A DNA stretch of 47,940 bases from assembly GCA_029907105.1 (NCBI GenBank), contig JARYMM010000023.1, forward strand, positions 1-47,940. The letters run 5' to 3'. How positions within the stretch are numbered: the stretch's first letter is position 1; each line of letters begins with the position of its first letter. The position numbers and the translations under genes were made by a program. Below are positions 12,101 to 22,400 of the stretch, one piece after another. The notes under the pieces were generated by a model. It saw only the letters and a program-made list of their open reading frames with translations. It did not search any database and had not been told where the DNA came from. The DNA comes from Anaerolineae bacterium. GTDB lineage: Bacteria > Chloroflexota > Anaerolineae > UBA3071.

Positions 12101-12200
12101 TCTGTTGGAGGTGGTGAGGCGCGACGGCAGCACAGAGCAGCATGCGCTGGCCACAGTCACTGCCCGCTGGTGGCTGCGCTTGCCGCTGATTGCCAGGTAA
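156..12200 (+). CDS. Giant secreted DUF11 / SdrD-like repeat surface protein
   Basis: Encodes 4014 aa. ATG 156 is chosen because AGGAGGT (143-149) sits 6 bases before it; an in-frame TTG at 129 lies upstream of that ribosome site and is less likely. Residues 1 to about 30 are a signal peptide (Arg-rich start, hydrophobic core, PAQA). About 110-2450 holds many DUF11-type Ig-like repeats (VTVTDTLP-like strands), several with paired Cys. About 2455-2755 holds three SdrD B-like domains (GDxVWxDxDGDGxQD), probably calcium binding. About 2890-3525 holds four near-identical repeats of about 160 aa with Asp-rich junctions. An SdrD-like domain (WVWWDVNGDGVQD) and a last DUF11-like unit follow. The C-terminal about 110 aa resemble a Chloroflexota Fn3-like domain and end in LRLPLIAR. 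No LPxTG motif or sorting helix is visible. Likely a cell-surface or adhesive filament protein; the function is inferred. Convergent with the next gene. Confidence 0.9.
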   Translation: MRTRTGALSLAVFRLMVVLGVVISLPLVPAQASRLPARSETGISRPPLDPLPRLEEKLRQAIPQRDLTSPAALGLVASPSANPAHCPAQTLLGPDTLLQSIPQLSVTVTAPASVSTGDTAGQVYTATVRNGSATRIAYSLTLSATLPATGFSYVLGSSTIVSRTGTIAHSESTGAGTVTWTPTTSFDLAIGETITLTFRLRTACNALSGQMLRVWANYRDAPGGTSYSASGGTNITVGSGNLVVEKSPSIQDARYGDVVTWTVKAKNTGLGDLYSVAVTDTIGSGFTDVDLGGLPATIPTLAVGQSQSFTVTARVNSCTNLMDTVRASWSCGNDDGTGTGANPVSTSADIAFLLETPSISLSTNSLSLAYCQVGPQTAVVTVTNSGPGMALNFALDSNLESSPFTVGNVSPGWSYTPATGVFAYTAGAINGSSSVTLAFDLTYAASLCSAQSGNVVFASSFTDACGLAFSGPLASLGWAYGGDAPTVRLSKDGPATVRVGEQAIYAVALSATNVQHITPTITVTDVVPTELTVADASATLGAVIVDGQAITWTVDATGSAPIAGTLTITTTVAGGGACGAGNLVQNTARASAPVDCPGCGPLTASASTTTAVRDIVSCGGPVGCGLTAFDKTLSGTGEVCTNLTATNTFSFTNVATDTWATMVFTETLGKGYGGSLPGAGLSYVAGSLSVLVNGLDRTAEVTVTATSPQLVLDFSGLVTPTGAVSMTISYAMNVPEAALNGQVSQQFFDWSVLDSSCGTFFEGLYTTISRGDLDISLEPRSISACEVTTYTLSVSGGTPERVTDSAVVSFTTEAADFATFQLLGYNAYFGTVNVPTVVSSTDTITWTFPSPITATGQISFTMQRRCSASGPLSAYLAFDDNCDTRFLKSDVFVPTAGAPDISLFVTPDSYEVTENWARWRIYATNVGDGPALNLVITNALGTGLQFDHSLVSPATGVVTSTTGGPGDDVTWTVARLDPGQQLRIDVYADVVGCTDLTSQVTAWVGCLGDTCDAEGPDGTVFSLAPASVRSSNGQAADLPLCDVGWVLLTTKNSSGAAHIYNLTITETSRYLTYISGSTVITVTDASGGVITTTTAFQPQVVTGTDVMTLTWPYTDPNAAGILDDRGPEESVIIAFQVRTDCASPTLNRVQATASADGPCGARFTRQESAVTLLTTEPDITINKQGRNATTGQSFGSLAIAAPGDTVVWKIDVSNAAGAYTAYGVTVTDTLPANMNSAVPSASATTGTVTPTAGLVVWDIGTLAAGAAQTLWITGTVDGGECSADTTNSARLTYTCPDTGCLAGTETASAQLRTQAGLTISQSPAALNQCGGVITVTLSNNGPTATQVILTDTLPLGLVYSATLPGSSPYPDYITATAGISTQPVWGWNALPNGTSTLVFETRSTASGCFAGGSNQVDTSYQTQGCAPVHTASGSRSMSVLTPAFSPLSGSYIKTPHTRVVTEGQTVSWTLAWRNSGTGTATNVVVTDTLGAGYTLTDAGVSSGTAGGQTPVTAGNTVTWTVGTVPPGATWSALITATVNADPTDLRDTLGISSNCWGDCEYGVSETAYATANNAFDKSQSVSTATIGDPLVYTITAQLFGDYIYANTLITDTLPQADSTTAISVTSVIAENANGANGWLIGPLGGQVITFTTVSGDVQGPEFFTATIQGVVVNAPAVDRGDVLVNRADLTYTDRGQPYSFTDSESLTVVEPLLGIGKAVASSTGSTTNLNGTAVLTYTISLLNSGTSPAYDVWITDSIPAGISVTAVYAGGNLSGDGRTATWSVGTISHTVPGNTAVVSYTAVLTSAPAGGTLINTARATYTSRAGPDPNERRYGPISDTKQVQAADLNATKSVAPPSSSSNNLSLGDVLTYTLRIEVPAATVAYWPEWRDTLPAGVRFITGTQTLTGAGIADLGVSRGPVLSTTGTGSSQREVVTWYLRPLTNTWQTTTAVVTMTFRAQATGVTPGGTVINWTQTGSLSRQNDVRLRWNTTDYGAYNPGNYRQDSAFATSYLGQPRLSVDKGSTPAPGSTVGAGDFITYTIRVTNDGRTTAHDVVISDVLPAEVTLTGWSFSSGAGAGASVVSSPTLPASGVITFGLSLINGTDAAPSGAKQVMFTLTTTVSATVGGGLTLINTANVPYYDSQAGDGPDEGLTPRQRTYSDGQDSVSHDTPAPTGLLKAVSPITATVGQAVVYTLTVPNPTVDAYLYDVFVTDTLDSRLQPNAVWAGGGAGTQVGINGQVVTATFDTIAANAQATVVITATVRDTPAVVDGGVIPDSAQFSWAASDGGAQQGPLTSNTVSTTLAIPALVTAKSAGQPVVTLGDRLTYTYTVTNVGTGLAQNINLSDTLPGVNFQYVTASTHIVWPGGNSTADPGIAGDVLSWSPNATLLGGEILTLTFQADVLTPPPLGQDQVYTNTAEASGQDALGNPIPADNSSHVPGDTDPDDRDTALVNGAYGELGDFVWYDWDAEGDQDEVPLTGIPGVVITLTYDSQITTTTTNSSGYYSFTQLPLNRTFTVTVGAVDGYVNTTPAVLTTTLTYASRTDYTRDFGFDAPGQIGDTVWFDQNGDQVQDPWEPPIAGAVITLTYDSTVLTTTTNANGAYLFDNIPVNQGVYTTTLDMSSLPPGSTLTTPGSFTSTLTYANPTDFTHDYGVWGPGRIGDLVWYDFDGDGLQDEAPLYGVPGVEMTLSFDGTSITTTTDANGIYTFTHLLLETWTYTVTVGSVPDLTPTTPTEQSTDLTLADPVDETLDFGLEPPEPGLEVVKTLVEPANGIAAISDTITFTVRVTNSGQTTLSSLTLTDTYDANYLTLTSWSVTPDAQAAGIITWTNSLAPFLPMAPQASFTITLDFHADAPPPGGVGGVTTNTVTVRGEDVYSQTPEAQDDAPVVIENPVIGVAKAVSSVTNHGDGTYTVVYTLTVENLGNVVLSSVQVTDDLSVTFAGAVSFTVDSVSSGDFTVNPGYDGDTDTDLLAGTDSLAAGAAGIIVLTVTVTPGGNLGPYDNQATAGGTSPGDTTVTDLSDDGLDPDPDDDGNPNEPGENDPTPVTFTEHPVIGVAKAVSSITDNGDCTQTVTYTLVVENLGDVQLNNVQVTDNLANTFVGSAGFVVDNVSSDIFTANPAYTGSPPTTNLLMGTDSLAVGQTGAITLTVTVTPCAKLGPYFNQATATGISPGGTSTIDLSDDGSDPDPDGDGNPNEPGENDPTPVTFTENPVIGVAKALSSVTNNGDGTYTVAYTVTVENLGNVTLNNVQVVDNLASTFSGAVGFTVDSVSSSDFTVNGGYNGSSNTNLLVGTDSLPIRQTGTIQLVVTVTPGSNLGPYNNWAPATAIGPGGTPTSDNSDNGLDPDPDGDGNPNEPGENDPTPVTFTENPVIGAAKDVASVTNNGDGTFTVAYTITVENLGDTILHSVQVTDDLDITFAGAVSYTVASVMSADFTPNPGYDGSTDLNLLAGTDSLAVGATGTLVLTVILNPGTNPGPYNNSALAYGTSPAGTTVSDWSDLGLNPDPNGNGDPSDDGAEDNVTPLQLAVVWGHIFEDTNGNGAEDPGEPPLVGVSVVITDSSGVTQTVTTDASGNYTATVTAGLTTADVDETTIPFDYLQTAGSDPTTVNAPEGSLTHIGDDGYQPLGTLGNWVWWDVNGDGVQDAGEPGIPDVDVVLSNGQVLTVTTDASGFYTFTGLAVDTYTITIPDYEFQPGGTLHNWVASPQDAAPDDVDSDGHPLTHQITTTLTAGEVDLTNDFGFDIPSSYTVTKQLNTVEPVLVIHPLSVTIRITNTGSSWITVLPLRDTYDTAYLTYGYTRTVFPPVPGTWADPDSDDHNDDGVIDWSDLTLTEGDLAPGASLTVIVTFTARADTHGVGLPNDETEDVAIVHNAWADPDGPGPLPPEPLPTQQESEGVEIIFPTGVVLTGLRGEARAGGVLLQWETGNEAELLGFNVWRAEAGGEWVQLNDELIFAQYGGADWGAIYVYRDEEVVPGTTYAYLLEVVRRDGSTEQHALATVTARWWLRLPLIAR
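8830..10735 (+). repeat. Four tandem in-gene repeats of about 474-480 bp
   Basis: Units begin near 8830, 9304, 9784 and 10261, each with NPVIGxAK. Each continues with a GDGT(Y/F)TVxYT segment, VENLG, and a (D/N)L..TF.GA segment. Units 1-3 end in a run close to DPDPDGDGNPNEPGEN, and unit 4 has a diverged version. Units differ at many third positions, so this is an old but in-phase amplification. Confidence 0.85.
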
Positions 12201-12203
12201 CCC

Positions 12204-12246
12204 CCCAAAATCCAAAGCCCCAAACCCAAAGCTCAACCTCAAACCG
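12204..12246. repeat. Short CCAAA-rich array in the convergent gap
   Basis: The 58-base gap between two convergent genes is largely an imperfect CCAAAAT / CCAAAGC / CCAAACC array, read on the minus strand as TTTGG words. The same word family recurs at 35328-35362. A CCTCA...TGAGG pair (5 bp) spans 12236-12253, the only terminator-like structure seen, and it is weak. Confidence 0.5.
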
Positions 12247-12258
12247 GGGTGAGGCTTG

Positions 12259-12768
12259 TCAATCTTTGCCCGGTTGCAGGAGCAAGAACAGCATGCCGCT
12301 GATGTGCTGGCCGCCGTTTTCCAGAGTGCCCTGGAAGAGGCCGGCGCCGGTCGCGCCTTCGTAGATGCCCGTGCCTCCCACCACGACAACGGCGCAGTTG
12401 AACTCGCCCGCTGTGGGGTCCATCGTCCCCAGCAGGGTGCCGTAAACCAGGCTCTCTTGACGTGCCCCCACAGTCAGGGTCCCTGCAACGTCTCCCGTGG
12501 TGCCGCCGGCCGGGGTGGTCACCTGCAGGATCATGAGCCACCGGCCTGGCAGGTCACCTTCGGCTCTGCCCCTGTAGATGACACCCCGATAGGTTGTAGA
12601 GCCATCCTCGTTGCGCTGCGGCAGGCCGCGAAAGCGCAGTTGGCCCGTGAGATCATCGTTGATGATGATGGGTGCGGCATGGGCCACGGGCAGCAGTCCT
12701 CCCAGGAGCAGAAAGGCCAACAGGAGGACCGGCACCCCTTTCTTTGCCAACTTCACCATCTTTGCCAT
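12259..12768 (-). CDS. Secreted protein, possible allene-oxide-cyclase-like barrel
   Basis: Encodes 169 aa. The start is supported by AAAAAGGAG placed 7 bases before the ATG. Residues 1-32 form a clear signal peptide: basic AKKG, a Leu-rich core and AHA cleavage. The mature part is beta-rich, with an N-terminal segment ending QLRFRG, alternating hydrophobic strands and a VVGGTGIYEGATGAG motif followed by FQGTLENG. Such GTGxYxGATG repeats occur in allene-oxide-cyclase/dirigent-like barrels, so that fold is plausible; no enzyme activity can be claimed. It lies 172 bases downstream of the fused thioesterase/PPTase gene, behind a heptamer array, so co-transcription is uncertain. It may be unrelated to the biosynthetic cluster. 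Confidence 0.8.
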   Translation of the reverse strand: MAKMVKLAKKGVPVLLLAFLLLGGLLPVAHAAPIIINDDLTGQLRFRGLPQRNEDGSTTYRGVIYRGRAEGDLPGRWLMILQVTTPAGGTTGDVAGTLTVGARQESLVYGTLLGTMDPTAGEFNCAVVVVGGTGIYEGATGAGLFQGTLENGGQHISGMLFLLLQPGKD

Positions 12769-12808
12769 AGGTTATCTCCTTTTTCTATTTCCAGCCTCAG
12801 ATTCTATT

Positions 12809-12942
12809 CCGCAATCCGCAATCCGCAATCCGCATCCCGCAATCCGCAATCCGCAATCCGCATCCCGCAATCCGCATTCCGCAATCCGCATTCCGCAATC
12901 CGCAATCCCCATTCCGCAATCCGCATTCCGCAATCCGCAATC
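12809..12942. repeat. Heptamer tandem array (CCGCAAT/CCGCATT)
   Basis: About 19 consecutive 7-base units, mostly CCGCAAT with CCGCATT and CCGCATC variants. It occupies nearly the whole gap and ends exactly at the TGA (12941-12943) of the thioesterase/PPTase gene. There are no unique spacers, so it is not CRISPR. A short relative lies at 37271-37297, also directly after a stop codon. Confidence 0.95.
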
Positions 12943-14628
12943 AAATGGGGGGCTGCCATTGCCAGCACAGCAGCCGCCAGCCGTGTCCGCGCACGGCCAG
13001 TGCCGCCGCGTAATCCTGAGCAGGGGCCAGGTCCACCAATGTCCAGCGTGCGGCTTCCTGCGGGTCATCGGCGACGTGCAGCAGGCGGGCCGGTTCGCCG
13101 GGGGCCAGGGAGACGTCGAAGCGCTCCAGGGGCAGGGAGAGGCCCTCGCCGCGGGCCTTGACGTAGGCCTCCTTGCGCGTCCAGCAATTGAAGAAGGCTT
13201 GAGTCTGCACCTCGGCGGGGAGGGCCTGGAGTTGAGCCTGCTCACGGGACGAAAAGATGCGGGCGGCGATCAGCTCCCGCGAGATGTCGGGGTGTATGCG
13301 TTCGATGTCCACGCCAACCGGCTGATGGCGAGCCACAGCCACCAGGGCCAGGTCACCGGTGTGGGCGAGGTTGAAATGCAGGTTCGGCTCCGTCGCCAGG
13401 AGCGGCTTGCCATGAGGACTGTAGCGAAAGCGCACCTCCTGGGGCCACTTGCGCAGGTAGCGGCCCAGGATGTCGCGCAGCGCGCCGTGGGCGGCGATGA
13501 AGCGCCGGCGGTCCTCCTCGAAGTGAAAACGCCTGGCGCGGGCCAGCTCCTCGGCGGCCAGCGTGCGGCGCAGGGCCAGGATGGCTCCGGCGCTCAGGTC
13601 CAGGTGCACCCGCCACACGTGGACCTCGTCATCGCCCAGGGTCAGGTCCGCCGGCGGCACAGGCCACTCCGCTCGGATGAACCTGAAACCTGGAACCTGG
13701 AACCCTTCGGGCTGAGCGCCTCGGCCGACGCCTCGGCGGAGGCCCTCAGGGCGAAGCTTGGAACCTTCTCTCTGCATCTCCGTACAGCGGGCCAGGTCGC
13801 CGGCGATGGCCTCCAGAAGCAGGGGGTGATGGTCCTGGACGAAGAAATGATTGCCGGGGAACAGGCGCAGGGTGAAGGCAGCGGTGGTCTGCTCCCGCCA
13901 GGCCTCCAGCGCTGCGCGGCCCACGCGGTGGTCCTGGAGGCCGCCGAAAGCGGTGATGGGGCAAGAGAGCGGCGGCTCGGCGACGTAGGTGTAGGTCTCG
14001 ACGAGGGCGAAATCGGCGCGCAGGAGAGGCAGGAAGATGTCCAGAAGGTCGCGGTTACGCAACACCAGCTCCGGCGTGCCCTGGAAGCGGCGCAGGGCGT
14101 GGATGAATTCGGCCTCGGGCAGGGTGTGCAAGGGCTGGTCGGGGTAAGGCAGATGAGGAGCCGGCCAGGCAGCGACGAAGAGGTGGACGGGGAGCGGGCC
14201 ACCTTGCTGCCGCAGCTCGCGGGCCAGTTGGAAGCTGATCAACGCGCCCATGCTGTGGCCAAAAAAGGCGAAGGGCCGATCCAGGGTGGGTTGCAGCGCA
14301 GGGCGCAGGGCCTGCATCAGGGACGTCATGCGGGTGAAAGGCGCTTCCTGCATGCGCCCTTCCCGGCCGGGAAGCTGCACCGCGCACACCTCCACGTCTG
14401 CGGGCAGCCCTTGCGGCCACAGGCGGTAGAGGGATGCGCCGCCCCCGGCGTGGGGAAAGCAGAACAGCCGCAGACGGGCCTGCGGATTGGGCTGTGGGAA
14501 TCTCACCCATGCCTCGGAGGATGACTTCGGGTTCCGGGTTTCAGGTTCCAGGTTCATTTGATATGGAGGTGCTTTCTGGGATACGGAGAGGGGGAGAGGG
14601 GGTGACAAGGAGAGGCTATTACTTCTTG

Positions 14629-14632
<4 letters not shown>
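12941..14632 (-). CDS. Type II thioesterase fused to Sfp-type 4'-phosphopantetheinyl transferase
   Basis: Encodes 563 aa and combines two service enzymes of the assembly line. Residues about 50-285 are a type II (editing) thioesterase: LFCFPHAGGG start, GHSMGA nucleophile Ser near 128, an Asp near 232, and His in GNHFF near 260; it should remove stalled or misprimed acyl groups from carrier domains. Residues about 330-560 are an Sfp-type PPTase, with HGKPLL, VGVDIERI (metal/CoA site) and WTRKEAYVKARGEG, which activates ACP/PCP domains. The linker near 305-318 is coded by a GGTTCCA/GGTTTCA array (13679-13706). The start is uncertain. GTG 14632 overlaps the upstream stop (GTGA) and has GGGAG before it, but its first 44 residues are array-derived. 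ATG 14557 and GTG 14506 (just before the conserved RFPQPNPQARLRL) are alternatives. Confidence 0.9.
13679..13706. repeat. GGTTTCA/GGTTCCA heptamer array in the TE-PPTase linker
   Basis: On the minus strand about four 7-base words of the GGTTCCA / GGTTTCA type, read in frame as the linker between the two catalytic domains. The same family occurs at 14528-14556, 23871-23892, 28330-28352, 30854-30890, 34998-35033 and 37182-37214. Confidence 0.8.
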
Positions 14633-19362
<4,730 letters not shown>

Positions 19363-19404
19363 TCGTCCTTCGTCCTTCGTCTCTAAGCTTGCGCCCCCGC
19401 TTCC

Positions 19405-22400
19405 CTATTCCCCTGCCCACAGCCTGTGGGCCTCGTCGTCGGAGAGCCCTTCCAACTCGGCCAGCAGTTGGGCGAGCGTATCTTCGTCGGCCTGCTCGAT
19501 CAGGGTCTCCGCCCTGGCCGGCAGTGGAGATGGCCTTTCGTAGCCCAGGGATTCGGCGAGCTGCCAGGTGACCTCGCCCAGCAAGTCGGCGCTGAACTCC
19601 TCCTTCCAACGGTCTGCCCCGCGGGGGTCTATGCCGTGGTGCTCGTGGAAGCGGACGTCGCCTACCATCCTGGCCAGGGGGTGCAGGGCGTCGGTCATGC
19701 GCAGCTCGGGGTCCTTCTGCGGCTCCAACATGTCGGGGTGGAAGTCCAGCCCCAGGAAGCGGCAGATGTCCTCCATGGCCTGCCGGGGATGTGTCACCAG
19801 GTCCTCGTAGCGCAGCCAATGCTGGCGCTGGGCAGGCACGTGGCGCAGGAACTCCCGGATGTTCTGCAGGCTGACCACCCAGACCAGCTCAGCCAATTGG
19901 CGTACCGAATAGGGATGCTCTCCCTTGAGGAAAGGCGGATAGAAGACATGGAGCCTGGCCTTCTCGAAGGAGGAGATGACGGCACAGGGGTGGCGGATCA
20001 GGGCGATGTAGCGGGCATCGCGGAAATCGCTCTCGGCGCGTTGCAGCATGGCCAGGTCCAGGGCATAGTTGGGCGTCTTGTCCACGAAGATGCGCTCGCC
20101 GAGCCACCCTTGCAACAGGCCGTAGAACTGCTTGACCGTCAGGTTCTGCTCCACGCAGGTCTGCAAGATGCGCCGGGCCTCCTCGACGGAGCAGTGCTTG
20201 AGGGCCATGATGGCGCGCACGCTGCCGTCGAGCCAGAAGCTATCCCTTTCCGAGGCGAAGGCGGCGTGCTGGTCGGCCAGGGTGTTGAAGTTCAGGAGCT
20301 GAAGCTCCGGCGGGGCGAAGAGGCGCGGATGCCCGCCCAGCATGGCCCGCAGCAGGGTGGAGCCGGAGCGAGGGGCGGACAGGATGAACACGGCCGGCGG
20401 ATTGGGAGGGCCGACAGGGCCGACGCCATCGCGGGGCGGCAGGGGCCTGATCAGGCTGCGGAAGTGAGCGACCCTGGCCTGGTCAATCCGCTCGGAGGGG
20501 GCGGGGGGCGAAGGACGAGGGGCGACGGTGTCGGCAGGTCGGCCCAGCAGCCTGGCCACGCCGAGGGGGTAGTTCTCCCGAAGGTAAGCAGCCAACTGGG
20601 CGATGGTGGGGGCGTCGAAAATGGCGATCAGGTAGACGTATTCGCCCATCGCCTCCTGCAGCCGGTTGACGAAAATGGCTCCCTGGATGGAATCGCCGCC
20701 CAACTGGAAGAAATCATCGTGCACGGAGATGTGCTCGATGCCCAGCAGTTCCTGCCACAAGGCTGCCAGATGCTGCTCCAGCTCGTCACGGGGTGCCACA
20801 TAGGGGCGCTGCGCCTCTGCGCCCCTACCCGCCTCGGCGGCCTGGCTCTCGGGGGCCGGCAAGGCCAGGCGGTCCACCTTGCCGCTGGGCAGCAAGGGCA
20901 GTTCCTCCAGGAAGACATAGGCCGCGGGCAGCATGTATTCGGGCAGCCTGCTGCGCAGGAAGGCGGTTAGCTCGTCGGGTTGGAGGGCAGTATCCGAGGG
21001 CACGACGTAGGCCACCAGCCGCTTGACGCCCGGCGTGTCCTCGCGGGCCACGACGACAGCCTCCCGCACACCGGGATGCTGAGCGAGCACGGCCCGGATC
21101 TCGCCCAATTCGATGCGGAAGCCACGGATTTTGACCTGGTCGTCGGTGCGGCCCAGGAACTCGAGCTGGCCATCGGGCCGATAGCGGGCCAGGTCGCCGG
21201 TCTTGTACAGGCGCGTCAGGTGACAGTCACTTTCAAAGTGACTGTCACCTGATTTGCTGAACGGATTCTGGACGAACGACCGTGCGGTGAGGTCGGGGCG
21301 GTTGAGATAGCCACAGGCCAGGCCGGGGCCGCCGATGTACAGCTCGCCGGGGACGCCAACGGGCACCGGCTGCATGTGGGCATCCAGCACATACACCCTT
21401 ACGTTGGCGATGGGGCGACCGATGGGCACGCTCTCCAGCGAGGAAACGGCCTCCACCTGGCAGGTGGTCTGGAAGAGGGTGGCGGTGATGGTGGCCTCGG
21501 TGGGGCCGTAGGCGTTGAGGAACTTGACCGGCCGGTCCACCAGCCGCGCCCAGGCCCGCAATCGCTCGATGTCCACGCTCTCGCCGCCCACCAGCAATAC
21601 CTTGAGGGGTGCCTGCATCGGCCGACCACTGGCCACGAGGTCGTCCACCGTGCCATGCCAGACCGGGGCAGGCAGGTGCAGGATGGCGATGCCCTGCTGC
21701 TCGCAGAACTGCATGAGCCGCCGGCCCACCAGCTCGGCGGCGGAAGGGGCCAGGACCAGCGTGGCCCCGCTGAGCAGGGTGGGGAAAATCTCCTCGGCGG
21801 CGGCATCGAAGCTGAGATTGATGAATTGCAGCACCCGATCCCCGGGCCCCGCGCCATAGGCTTTGGCCAGGGCCAGGGCATGGTTGACCAGGGCGCGATG
21901 CGGCACCAGCACCCCCTTGGGCAGGCCGGTCGTGCCCGAGGTGTAGATCACGTAAACCAGGTTTTCGGGCCCGGCATTGCAGGGGAGGTCGTGGTCAGAT
22001 TCCTGGGCGATGGCCTCCCAGTCGGCGTCCAGCCGGAGCGTGCGCACCGCCTGGGGCAGCCGGTGGGCCAGCCGCTCCTGGGTCAGCACCAGCGGGACGC
22101 CGGTATCCTCCAGCAGGAAGGCCAGCCGCTCCGGAGGGAGGCTGGGGTCCAGAGGCACGTAAGCGCCGCCGGCTTTGAGGATGCCCAGCAGGCCGACTAT
22201 CATTTCCGGCGAGCGCTCCACGTACAGCCCTGCCAGCGTCTCGGGGCCGACGCCCTGCTGGCGCAGGACACGGGCCAGTTGGTTGGCCCGCCGGTTCAGT
22301 TCGTCGTAGGTCAGGGAAGAGGGGCGAAGGCCCTCCCTCAGTCCCTCCCAGGGGGAGGGAGGTGCGGAGGGGCCCGGCGGGAAGAGCACGGCGATGGCCT

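Noticed and set aside
12809..12942. CRISPR array
   Set aside because: The units are 7 bases, directly adjoining, without unique spacers, and no cas genes are near.
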